Assembly: GCA_964525045.1 (NCBI GenBank)
Contig: CAZGFD010000023.1
Location: 1-57,455 of the forward strand
Source of the DNA: G020348185 sp964525045
Lineage (GTDB): Bacteria; Nitrospirota; Nitrospiria; Nitrospirales; UBA8639
Length of the DNA stretch: 57,455 nucleotides
Reading direction: 5' to 3'
Shown here: positions 33,542-41,618 of the stretch, in pieces
Position numbering within the stretch: the first letter of the stretch is position 1
Layout: every line of letters starts with the position of its first letter
Notes under the pieces: generated by a model
Database searches by the model: none
Seen by the model: the letters and a program-made list of their open reading frames with translations, nothing else
What the model was told of the DNA's origin: nothing
Position numbers and translations under genes: made by a program

Positions 33542-35029
33542 TCAGCCGCCGATAATGGGGGCGGCGGCAGTGGTAGGCCCGACAATATTGGAGAACATCA
33601 AGGTGGCGGAGACGGCCCAATCGATGAAGGGTTTGGGGTAGATGCCGAGGATGAGGGTGCCGGCGATGCCGACGTAGACGGCGGTCTTGAGTGGGAGGGA
33701 TACGGTGAGGGGAGAGGGGTCGGTGGGTTCGTTGATGTACATCTTTTTGACTACGATCAGGTAATAGTACATGGAAATGACGATGTTAATGAGGCCCACG
33801 ATCAAGAGGGTGTAGAGTTCTTGTTCTATGGCGGCGACAAACAGGTACAGCTTGCCGATAAATCCAGCCAGGGGTGGGACGCCGGCTAATGATAAGAGGA
33901 AAAGGAGCATGGCCGCTGCGAGGAACGGCGACCGGCGGTTTAATCCGTTGTAATCTTCAATTTCATCGCTTTTGATAAGATTGCTGACGCCGATCACTAC
34001 TGCAAATGCGCCCAGATTCGCAAACAGGTAGGTGAGCAGATAAAACATGATCGCATCACTGCCTTGTTTGGTGCCGGCAGCCAATCCAATCAACACCGTG
34101 CCGATTTGGGCGATCCCGGAGTACGCCAGCAATCGTTTGATGTTCTTCTGGGCAATGGCCACAATGTTGCCGTAGGTCATCGAGATGATCGAGGCGCCAA
34201 CGAACAGGAGTACCCACATCGGTTTATAGGAGGCCAGGGCGACATAAAACATGCGAATTAGAATGGCCAATGCCGCGGCTTTTGGGGCGATGGAGAGAAA
34301 CGCGGTGACCGGAGTGGGGGCCCCCTGGTAGGTATCCGGAATCCAGGAGTGAAAAGGAACGGCCCCGATTTTGAATCCAAGGGCTGCGAAGATCAACAGG
34401 AACCCGATGGCGAGACCGTAGCTTCCGGGGGTGGAAGCCATCTCTGAAAAAATCATGGTTCCGGTTTCCCCGTAGACCAGGCTGATGCCATAGGCCAGTA
34501 ATCCCGCCGCAAAGACCCCGAGGATAAAGAACTTGAGGCCGGCCTCGCTGGATCGAAGATCCTCCCGCAAATAGGCCACGAGCACGTAAAACCCGAAGGT
34601 GGAGAATTCAAGGGTAACGAAGACCGAAACCATATCACTCGCTGAGGCCATGAACATCATGCCCAAGGCCGACATGACGACCAGGAAATAATATTCGCCT
34701 TTAAAGAAGCGAAACGCTTTGACGTAGTCGATGGAGATGAAAATGACCAGAGCTGTGGCAAACAGAATAAGGATCTTAAAGAAAATGGCGAGCCGGTCCA
34801 GCACGAACATGTTTTTAAACAGGGCCCCGGTAATGCCCGATTGATCAAACCACAGGAGGGTCAGAATGGTAGCGACTAAGCCACCGATACTCAGATAGGC
34901 GAGAGTTTCATGCCGAACATTGCGCATGGAAAAATCGATAGACAGGATCACGCACAGCCAGAGGGTAAGCAGAATCTCCGGCAGCAGGAGAAGAAGGTCG
35001 GATCCGGTGAGTGCCAGATTAAAGGTCAT
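33542..35029 (-). CDS. nuoN: NADH-quinone oxidoreductase subunit N
   Basis: 495 residues, about 14 transmembrane helices. The antiporter-like core has the channel lysine motif LGFKIGAVPFHSWIPDTYQG and a conserved Glu in FVTLEFSTFGFYVL. NuoN is one of the proton-translocating membrane subunits of complex I. Its start codon overlaps the stop of the second nuoM (ATGA), showing translational coupling. It is the last gene of the operon. Length fits the family. Confidence 0.97.
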   Translation of the reverse strand: MTFNLALTGSDLLLLLPEILLTLWLCVILSIDFSMRNVRHETLAYLSIGGLVATILTLLWFDQSGITGALFKNMFVLDRLAIFFKILILFATALVIFISIDYVKAFRFFKGEYYFLVVMSALGMMFMASASDMVSVFVTLEFSTFGFYVLVAYLREDLRSSEAGLKFFILGVFAAGLLAYGISLVYGETGTMIFSEMASTPGSYGLAIGFLLIFAALGFKIGAVPFHSWIPDTYQGAPTPVTAFLSIAPKAAALAILIRMFYVALASYKPMWVLLFVGASIISMTYGNIVAIAQKNIKRLLAYSGIAQIGTVLIGLAAGTKQGSDAIMFYLLTYLFANLGAFAVVIGVSNLIKSDEIEDYNGLNRRSPFLAAAMLLFLLSLAGVPPLAGFIGKLYLFVAAIEQELYTLLIVGLINIVISMYYYLIVVKKMYINEPTDPSPLTVSLPLKTAVYVGIAGTLILGIYPKPFIDWAVSATLMFSNIVGPTTAAAPIIGG

Positions 35030-36621
35030 GGAAGCAGCCCCGTGCTGTTTTGCGTGATCAGCGGCGCCACCTGGTTAATGCGATCCAACAGGGGCTCGAC
35101 GGAAGAGCGGACGACATTGTAAAAATGACCCGGGAAAATACCCAGGCTGATGCTGAAAAAGATCATGAGCAACAAGGGCAGACGATCGACAAAGGCTTTC
35201 GTATCCTGAGCATGGGCATACTCCGGAATCGGTTGTCCGTAAAAGAGCCCCCGCATCATCCTGAACAAATAGGCCATGGTCAGCACGATCCCGAGGACGG
35301 CCACAATGACCTGGAAGGGATATTTCTGCCAACTGCCGACGATAATCATGATTTCGGCAATGAAATTGACGGTTCCGGGCATACCTATAGATGCCATACA
35401 GGCCACAATGAAGGCACCTGATAAAAACGGCATGTTTTCCATCAATCCCCCGAGGGAAGGGATATCCCTCGTGTGGGTCTGATCGTAGACCCATCCGGCC
35501 ATGGCGAAGAGCATGCCCGTCGCTAAGGCGTGGGCGAACATATAGATGACGGCGCCCGTCAAGCTAATGTAATCCAGTGCCGCCATGCCTAAAAAGATAT
35601 AGCCCATATGGCTGGAGCTGGAGTAGCCGATCACATATTTGGTGTCCTTGGCGAAATAGGAGACCAATCCTCCATAGATGATGCTAAAGACGCAGAGGAC
35701 GGCCGCGATGGGAATCAATTCCCGTGTCGTATCCGGAAGAATTTCGTATCCGACGCGAATGATGGAAAAGTGCCCCAATTTCATCAGCACCCCGGCGTGA
35801 AGCATGCTGGTAGCTGCGGGAGCCGCTGCGTGACCAACCGGTGACCAGGAATGCAAAGGCCAAATCGGAGCGATTGACGCAAAACCGAAAAACACCAGAA
35901 GCCAAATGATGGTGGCTAACGTTCCTGAAAAATTCGCTTGTTCCCGAAGAACGACGATATCGAAGGTATGTAATCCTGAAAAATGATAGATCAACAGGAT
36001 ACCCATGAGTGCCATAACCGCCCCGGCTGACAGGAACAGCGTGAGCTTCATGGCCGCATATTCTTTGCTATTGGAGCCGAAGTTCAAAATGAACCCGACC
36101 GAATCCCGGAGTTTGACTCCTTCCGGATCGGTCATCGAGAGATACCCTTTGGTGTGACTGCCCCAGATGCCTAACAAGACATACATGGGCAGCACTGACA
36201 TCTCATAAAAGAAATAGAGGAAAAACAGGTCGAGGGACATGAAGACGCCAATAGTGGCGGCGGCGAGAATGAGGAGAAAGATATAAAATTCTTTTGTTCG
36301 ATCTTTGATGTGCCAGGAAACGAAAATCCCGGCGAATAGCAGGATGGCCGAAGCAAACACGAGTGGCCCCCCGATACCATCCACCCCGACATAAAAGGCG
36401 ATGCCGAGTTCTTCGGACCATGCAAACTTTTGGACGAATTGAAAGCCGGCCTTGTCAGGGTCATAGGCGAAGAAAATGTACGCGGAGGCCAACAGACAGA
36501 TGCCTGAAGACACGACCGCGACCATGCGCGTGAGGAACTCCTCTTTCCTCGGAACAAAGATCAGCCCAATCGCTCCCAGGAAAGGGGCAAACAGAATGAT
36601 GAGAAGACTATATTCAGCCAT
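35026..36621 (-). CDS. nuoM2: Second NADH-quinone oxidoreductase subunit M (NuoM2)
   Basis: 531 residues, 13-14 membrane helices, antiporter-like. The proton-channel Glu is present (E140 in FFYEMSVLPMY) and so is the later Lys281 (AGVLMKLGHF). In the helix-7 motif, where NuoM proteins have Lys seven residues before the PLH/PFH histidine, this protein has Ile250 (FASIAPIWPLHSW), and the usual WLPDA is WSPVG. It therefore lacks one of the key lysines of the half-channel. A second NuoM is the hallmark of the so-called 2M complex I known from Nitrospira and a few other lineages. Six bases separate it from the upstream nuoM. Confidence 0.93.
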   Translation of the reverse strand: MAEYSLLIILFAPFLGAIGLIFVPRKEEFLTRMVAVVSSGICLLASAYIFFAYDPDKAGFQFVQKFAWSEELGIAFYVGVDGIGGPLVFASAILLFAGIFVSWHIKDRTKEFYIFLLILAAATIGVFMSLDLFFLYFFYEMSVLPMYVLLGIWGSHTKGYLSMTDPEGVKLRDSVGFILNFGSNSKEYAAMKLTLFLSAGAVMALMGILLIYHFSGLHTFDIVVLREQANFSGTLATIIWLLVFFGFASIAPIWPLHSWSPVGHAAAPAATSMLHAGVLMKLGHFSIIRVGYEILPDTTRELIPIAAVLCVFSIIYGGLVSYFAKDTKYVIGYSSSSHMGYIFLGMAALDYISLTGAVIYMFAHALATGMLFAMAGWVYDQTHTRDIPSLGGLMENMPFLSGAFIVACMASIGMPGTVNFIAEIMIIVGSWQKYPFQVIVAVLGIVLTMAYLFRMMRGLFYGQPIPEYAHAQDTKAFVDRLPLLLMIFFSISLGIFPGHFYNVVRSSVEPLLDRINQVAPLITQNSTGLLP

Positions 36622-36627
36622 AACTCG

Positions 36628-38181
36628 CTAGTCCTGCACGACCCGTGACACCACCGGATGGTCTTGTGACATGGAAGCGCGGCTTCCCTGGTCTAACCGC
36701 TCGATGACCGCTTGAACGGATCCGTTGACCATTCGGAGAAATGGCGAAGGGTAAATCCCAATCCAAAAAATCATGACAGACAGGGCCACGCCAATCGCCC
36801 ATTCCCGTGTGTTTAAATCCTTAATGACCGCAGGCAACCCTTCATTGAGGGGGCCGAAAATGGCCCGCTCGTAATACCACAAAAAGTATGCGGCCGCGAA
36901 AATTACACCCGTCACCGCAATGGCGCCGTATAACCAATAAGCTTGGAAAGCTCCTAACAGGATTAAGAATTCCCCAATGAAGCCGTTCGTGCCGGGAAGG
37001 CCAATGGAGGCCATGCCGATAATCAGGAAGAACGTGGCAAAGAGTGGCATTTTCTTGGCGAGCCCACTGCACCGCTTGACATCCGTGTGGCCAAGCCGCT
37101 CATACACAAAGCCGGCAAAGAAGAACAGTCCTGCCGTGGTAAATCCCAAATTGATCATTTGGATCAGACTTCCCTGGAGTCCCTGGAAGTTGAGCGCGAA
37201 CAAGCCAATCACGACAAATCCCAGATGGCTAATACTGCTAAATACGAGCAGCCGTCTGAAATCCGGCTGAATAATCGCGACAATGGCCCCATACACGATA
37301 GCGGCCAAACCGAGGACCATGACGATGGCGACCACGGTTTGATCCTGGGATGCCTCCGGAAGCAGCGGGAAGGTGAACCGGAGAAATCCATAGGTCCCCA
37401 TTTTGATCCCCGCCAGCATGACGGACATGGTTATGGGCCCTTGCACCAGGGCATCGGGGAACCAGGAGTGAAACGGGAAGACCGGTGACTTAAACGCCAG
37501 ACCGAGGAAGATCATCCAGAAGATCAACACCTGTTGTCCGAGGGGGACCGGGACAGACATTAATTCCAGCAAGTCGAAACTATATTTCCCGGTAACGGCA
37601 TGGTGGTTGATGTCTAACAGCGCAAATCCCACCAACATGAACACACTGCCCAGTAGGGTATAGAGCACATATTTTAAGGCTGCGTATTGGCGGTCGGCGC
37701 CCGTTCCCCATATTTTGATGAGAAAGTAGCTGGGGATTAGCATGAGTTCCCAAAAGACAAAGAAGAGAATGAGATCGATGGACACAAAGATGCCCATGAA
37801 GGTCGTTTCGAGGGCCAACACGCTCATGAAGAAGGCCTTCTGACGTTCTTTCACCGTATCCCAGGCGTACAAAATTAAGAGCGGTGTCAGAAAGGCGGTG
37901 AGACCGACAAAGAGGATGCTGATACCATCTACGGCCACGTGATAGCTTATTCCCAGTGCCGGGACCCATTCATGCCGTTCGGCAAACTGCATCGCAGCGG
38001 TTTCCGGAACAAATAACCAGAGCAAAAGGGCGGACATTACGAATTCGACGCCGGCCACCCCGAGGGCAGCTTTCTTAATTTGCTCCAGATCGTTCAGGGC
38101 CCAAATGATCAGGGCTCCCACCAAAGGGAAAAACGTCACGAACGTTAAGAGGGGAAACCCGAAATGCAATTCTTCCAGCAT
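36628..38181 (-). CDS. nuoM: NADH-quinone oxidoreductase subunit M
   Basis: 517 residues. Key channel residues are present: E145 in FWELMLIPSY and K231 in LAFKSPVFPFHSWFPDA. The next conserved motif reads LAGIKMGTYG (K260), which is two residues shorter than the usual LAGVLLKMGTYG. It is the canonical NuoM partner next to NuoL. It is a membrane proton-translocating subunit of complex I, cotranscribed with nuoL (14 bp gap) and nuoM2. Confidence 0.95.
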   Translation of the reverse strand: MLEELHFGFPLLTFVTFFPLVGALIIWALNDLEQIKKAALGVAGVEFVMSALLLWLFVPETAAMQFAERHEWVPALGISYHVAVDGISILFVGLTAFLTPLLILYAWDTVKERQKAFFMSVLALETTFMGIFVSIDLILFFVFWELMLIPSYFLIKIWGTGADRQYAALKYVLYTLLGSVFMLVGFALLDINHHAVTGKYSFDLLELMSVPVPLGQQVLIFWMIFLGLAFKSPVFPFHSWFPDALVQGPITMSVMLAGIKMGTYGFLRFTFPLLPEASQDQTVVAIVMVLGLAAIVYGAIVAIIQPDFRRLLVFSSISHLGFVVIGLFALNFQGLQGSLIQMINLGFTTAGLFFFAGFVYERLGHTDVKRCSGLAKKMPLFATFFLIIGMASIGLPGTNGFIGEFLILLGAFQAYWLYGAIAVTGVIFAAAYFLWYYERAIFGPLNEGLPAVIKDLNTREWAIGVALSVMIFWIGIYPSPFLRMVNGSVQAVIERLDQGSRASMSQDHPVVSRVVQD

Positions 38182-38195
38182 CTTACAAAGTCATC

Positions 38196-40196
38196 CTATC
38201 GCATGGCATAGTCGACCGGAGACGAACCCATCCACCACAGAAAGACCACATGAACCAGAATGATTAATCCAATCACGATCATGGCCACGTAATGGTGGAC
38301 CATGCCACTTTGCAGTTTTCGCCACGACCACGCGGCCAAATGATTTGCGTAGCCAATGACGTTTAACCCGCCATAGATCACGTGTTTTTCAGTCCAGGTG
38401 ACTCCCGCGGCACTGACGTCGGTCCCTTTTCCAATCCCGCGCACAAATCGATCGATCACATGTTGATCAAACCAGTCCCACACTTCACCCAATCGTTTGC
38501 AGGGCTCCACAAACATCCGATCATAGGCTTCGTCGACATAGTATTTATTGAGCAGCGTCGTGTAGGCCCCTGACGCTTTTTGGGCCCATTCGTCCGCCGT
38601 TTGCGGGCGTGAGAGATACATGTAGTAGGCTAAACCTAATCCACCCAAGGCAATGAGTGTGGCGAACGTGGCTAGCCCAAGCAGGAGCCCCACGCTCACT
38701 TCGTGGGCTTCGAACCCCAGGGGGGTCGCGACGCCATGAAGGAAGCTATGCAGCAACCCATGTTCGGGTGGGAACCCCAGGAACATTCCTCCAATCAGGG
38801 AGAGAACGGCCAGGACCATCAGGGGCACCGTCATGATTTTGGGTGACTCGTGGATATGGTGCGCGACATGGGGTTCGACCCTTGAAGGACCGAAGAAGGT
38901 CAAAAAGGTCAACCGAAACATATAAAAGCTTGTCAAAAGGGCCCCGATGGCTGCCAAAAAATACAACACATAATGGTGATGGACAAAGGCGTGAGCCATG
39001 ATTTCGTCTTTACTCCAAAATCCGGCCAGCGGGGGGATCCCGGCAATGGCGATCGTGCCGGTAATAAACACCTTGGAGGTAATAGGAATTTTGCTATAGA
39101 GGCCGCCCATTTTCCGGATGTCTTGTTCGCCATCCAGCGAGTGGATGACCGCTCCCGCCGAGAGAAACAATAAGGCTTTGAAAAAGGCATGGGTCACTAA
39201 ATGAAAGATCGCGGCGGTATAGGCTCCGACACCGCAAGCCAAAAACATATAGCCGAGTTGGCTCACCGTGGAATAGGCCAGGACCCGTTTGATGTCATTT
39301 TGAACGAGTCCGATACTGGCGGCGAAGAGGGCGGTCACGCCACCGATGATGCCCACCGTGAGCAGGGCGCCTGGCGCCACATCATAGATCACATGATTGC
39401 GCACGACCATATACACCCCCGCGGTGACCATGGTGGCGGCATGGATCAACGCGCTGACCGGTGTCGGGCCTTCCATGGCGTCGGGCAGCCAGGTGTAGAG
39501 AGGAAGTTGCGCGGATTTTCCTACCGCCCCCACGAGCAGGCAGAGGGCAATGGCTGTGGCCATTCCGGGGGACAGTTGCGATACCTGATCGAAGACCTTC
39601 GTATAATCGAGCGTCTTAAAATTTTGAAACACCAGAAAGATGGCCAGAAGAAACCCCGCATCACCGATACGATTGACGACAAAGGCTTTCGTCGCCGCTT
39701 TTCCGGCCGAAATCTTGTCATAGTAATAGCCGATCAACAGGTACGAACACAGGCCCACGCCCTCCCATCCGATAAAGAGGACGGCATAGTTGTTGCCCAT
39801 GACCAACAGCAGCATGGAAACCATGAACAAGTTCATGTAGGTGAAAAAGCGCGTAAAGCCTTCTTCTCCATGCATATAGCCCACCGAGTAGACATGGATC
39901 AGGAATCCCACCCCGGTCACCACCATCAACATGACGGCCGAGAGCGGGTCGATTAAGAAGGCGAGATCAATGGAAAGGTCTCCACCGAAAATCCAGGAAT
40001 AGACTACGACTTCTCGAGGGGCAGGGTTGGAAATTACCTCAAAAAGGATGGATGTGGCGCACAAAAAGGACAGGCCGACGGACCCGAAGGCCAATCGAGC
40101 GGCCAGCTCCGGAGCATACCGGTTCCCCAATAACCCGTTCGCAAGAACGGCTAAGAGGGGAAAGACGGGGATGAGAACAACGAGAAGATCGAACAC
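38196..40196 (-). CDS. nuoL: NADH-quinone oxidoreductase subunit L
   Basis: 666 residues. Antiporter-like core with VGAVGKSAQLPLYTWLPDAMEGPTP split over residues ~215-240 (channel Lys in GKSAQLP) and WEGVGLCSYLLIG. The C-terminal part has a long amphipathic segment (about 560-630) and a last membrane helix, the lateral arm that clamps the neighbouring subunits. The protein is longer than the E. coli subunit (613); a longer lateral arm would be expected if it must span an extra NuoM, but this needs a structure model. It overlaps nothing; nuoK ends 1 bp before its start. Confidence 0.96.
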   Translation of the reverse strand: MFDLLVVLIPVFPLLAVLANGLLGNRYAPELAARLAFGSVGLSFLCATSILFEVISNPAPREVVVYSWIFGGDLSIDLAFLIDPLSAVMLMVVTGVGFLIHVYSVGYMHGEEGFTRFFTYMNLFMVSMLLLVMGNNYAVLFIGWEGVGLCSYLLIGYYYDKISAGKAATKAFVVNRIGDAGFLLAIFLVFQNFKTLDYTKVFDQVSQLSPGMATAIALCLLVGAVGKSAQLPLYTWLPDAMEGPTPVSALIHAATMVTAGVYMVVRNHVIYDVAPGALLTVGIIGGVTALFAASIGLVQNDIKRVLAYSTVSQLGYMFLACGVGAYTAAIFHLVTHAFFKALLFLSAGAVIHSLDGEQDIRKMGGLYSKIPITSKVFITGTIAIAGIPPLAGFWSKDEIMAHAFVHHHYVLYFLAAIGALLTSFYMFRLTFLTFFGPSRVEPHVAHHIHESPKIMTVPLMVLAVLSLIGGMFLGFPPEHGLLHSFLHGVATPLGFEAHEVSVGLLLGLATFATLIALGGLGLAYYMYLSRPQTADEWAQKASGAYTTLLNKYYVDEAYDRMFVEPCKRLGEVWDWFDQHVIDRFVRGIGKGTDVSAAGVTWTEKHVIYGGLNVIGYANHLAAWSWRKLQSGMVHHYVAMIVIGLIILVHVVFLWWMGSSPVDYAMR

Positions 40197-40197
40197 G

Positions 40198-40500
40198 CTA
40201 CCACTTCAGAACATTAATTTGATCAACGTTGGTGGCAATCTTGCCCCTGAACACCACGATAATGATAGCCAGGCCGACGGCGGCTTCCCCGGCGGCAATC
40301 GCAATGACAAACAACGCCGCCATTTGTCCGGCCATAGATTCGAGATAATGCGAAAACGCCACCAGATTAATGTTGGCGGCGTTCAACATGATCTCCACGC
40401 ACATTAAGACGATAATAAAGTTCCGCCGGATCAGGACACCAATGAGTCCGGTCATAAATAAGATGGCACTGACGGCCACATAGGCAGAAAGAGGGATCAT
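40198..40500 (-). CDS. nuoK: NADH-quinone oxidoreductase subunit K
   Basis: 100 residues, three membrane helices, with the two conserved Glu in CVEIMLNAANINLV and GEAAVGLAIIIV. NuoK links the quinone-reaction module to the proton pumps. It overlaps the end of nuoJ by 4 bp (ATGA), so the two are translationally coupled. Confidence 0.96.
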   Translation of the reverse strand: MIPLSAYVAVSAILFMTGLIGVLIRRNFIIVLMCVEIMLNAANINLVAFSHYLESMAGQMAALFVIAIAAGEAAVGLAIIIVVFRGKIATNVDQINVLKW

Positions 40501-41024
40501 GATTCCGTCTTGTCTTCCGCAAGGACCGGGGTCTTGGCTAAGACAATGGCTCCGATGATAGCGCCCAGCAGAAAGACCCCCACGATTTCGAACAACAACA
40601 GGTAATCACTAAACATCGTAATCCCCACGGCATGGCTCGGACCGGTCTCCAAGACCACCTGAGGTGAGGCCTTTCCCTTTATGCCCCCGTAGGGCGACTG
40701 CAGCATGAGGAGAAGGAGCTCCCCCAAGATGCCGACGCCGACAAAGAGCAAAAAGGCATATTTTCGGTGAAGGTACTGCTCCTCGGTTTTAAGATTCAGC
40801 AGCATGAGCACAAACAGATATAACACCAGAATGGCGCCGGCATACACGATAATTTGGACCGCAAAGAGAAATTCCGCGTTTAAGAGCACAAAAAAGCCGG
40901 CGACATGCAGCAGGAGCGTGAGGAGGGCCAACCCACAATGCACGGGGTTCCGAAACGCCACAGTCATGACCCCCGCCACGATGCTCACCGTGGCAAAGTA
41001 TGCAAAAAGAATTTCCATGTACAA
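40497..41024 (-). CDS. nuoJ: NADH-quinone oxidoreductase subunit J
   Basis: 175 residues with five membrane helices. Motif QIIVYAGAILVLYLFVLMLL around residues 57-76 is the helix that forms the pi-bulge in complex I. It starts 2 bp after the stop of nuoI. The length is usual for bacterial NuoJ. Confidence 0.95.
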   Translation of the reverse strand: MYMEILFAYFATVSIVAGVMTVAFRNPVHCGLALLTLLLHVAGFFVLLNAEFLFAVQIIVYAGAILVLYLFVLMLLNLKTEEQYLHRKYAFLLFVGVGILGELLLLMLQSPYGGIKGKASPQVVLETGPSHAVGITMFSDYLLLFEIVGVFLLGAIIGAIVLAKTPVLAEDKTES

Positions 41025-41026
41025 TA

Positions 41027-41596
41027 TTACGACTCTGGAGACTTCTCGACGGGAACCGGGAAGTGGTAGCGGTAGGCGCGGCTTTCTTCTCCTTCCTTCT
41101 CCTGGTTATGGGCATACAGATAGCGCTTCGAATCCTCTAAGTACCGCTCGCCAATTTCGTACAGCCGCTGTTTATCAAAGAGGAGGGTCCGTTTATCATG
41201 TGTGGAGAACTCATAGAACTTTGTCATGGCGAGCGCATTCACCGGGCAGGCCTCGACGCAATAGCCGCAAAAGACGCATTTGGTGATATCGATATAAAAC
41301 TCAGTCGCGTAGCGCTGGAGAGGAAGGGACTTATCTTCTTCACTAATGACCTTGATGCAATGCGAGGGACATGCCGCTTCACAGAGATCACATCCCACAC
41401 ATCGTTCTTTTCCGTCGTCGTAGCGTAACAGTCCTAACGCCCCCCGATGGGCATCGGGAATCGTTCGCTTCTCACGGGGATACTGAAAGGTCATCGGTTT
41501 GTGAAACATATGGCGGAAGGTGACCTTCATGGCCTTCCAGATTTCCCGGAACAGAACGGCATCGAAGAATTTTTTTGTCGTAATCGTGTTATTCAT
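41027..41596 (-). CDS. nuoI: NADH-quinone oxidoreductase subunit I
   Basis: 190 residues from ATG at 41594-41596, the start favoured by a purine-rich GAGAGAAG upstream; a TTG at 41632, which would overlap nuoG, is the longer alternative. Two [4Fe-4S] motifs, CVGCDLCEAACPSHC and CVFCGYCVEACPVNA, bind clusters N6a and N6b that pass electrons from NuoG to NuoB. The gene ends 2 bp before nuoJ. In other genomes nuoH usually precedes nuoI; here nuoG is directly upstream. Confidence 0.95.
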   Translation of the reverse strand: MNNTITTKKFFDAVLFREIWKAMKVTFRHMFHKPMTFQYPREKRTIPDAHRGALGLLRYDDGKERCVGCDLCEAACPSHCIKVISEEDKSLPLQRYATEFYIDITKCVFCGYCVEACPVNALAMTKFYEFSTHDKRTLLFDKQRLYEIGERYLEDSKRYLYAHNQEKEGEESRAYRYHFPVPVEKSPES

Positions 41597-41618
41597 GGGG
41601 TATCTTCTCTCAAATTCC

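Noticed and set aside
39201..39956. 251-codon plus-strand frame inside nuoL
   Set aside because: Antisense of a confidently identified gene with strong complex I motifs; composition (His/Asp/Arg-rich) is typical of a shadow frame.
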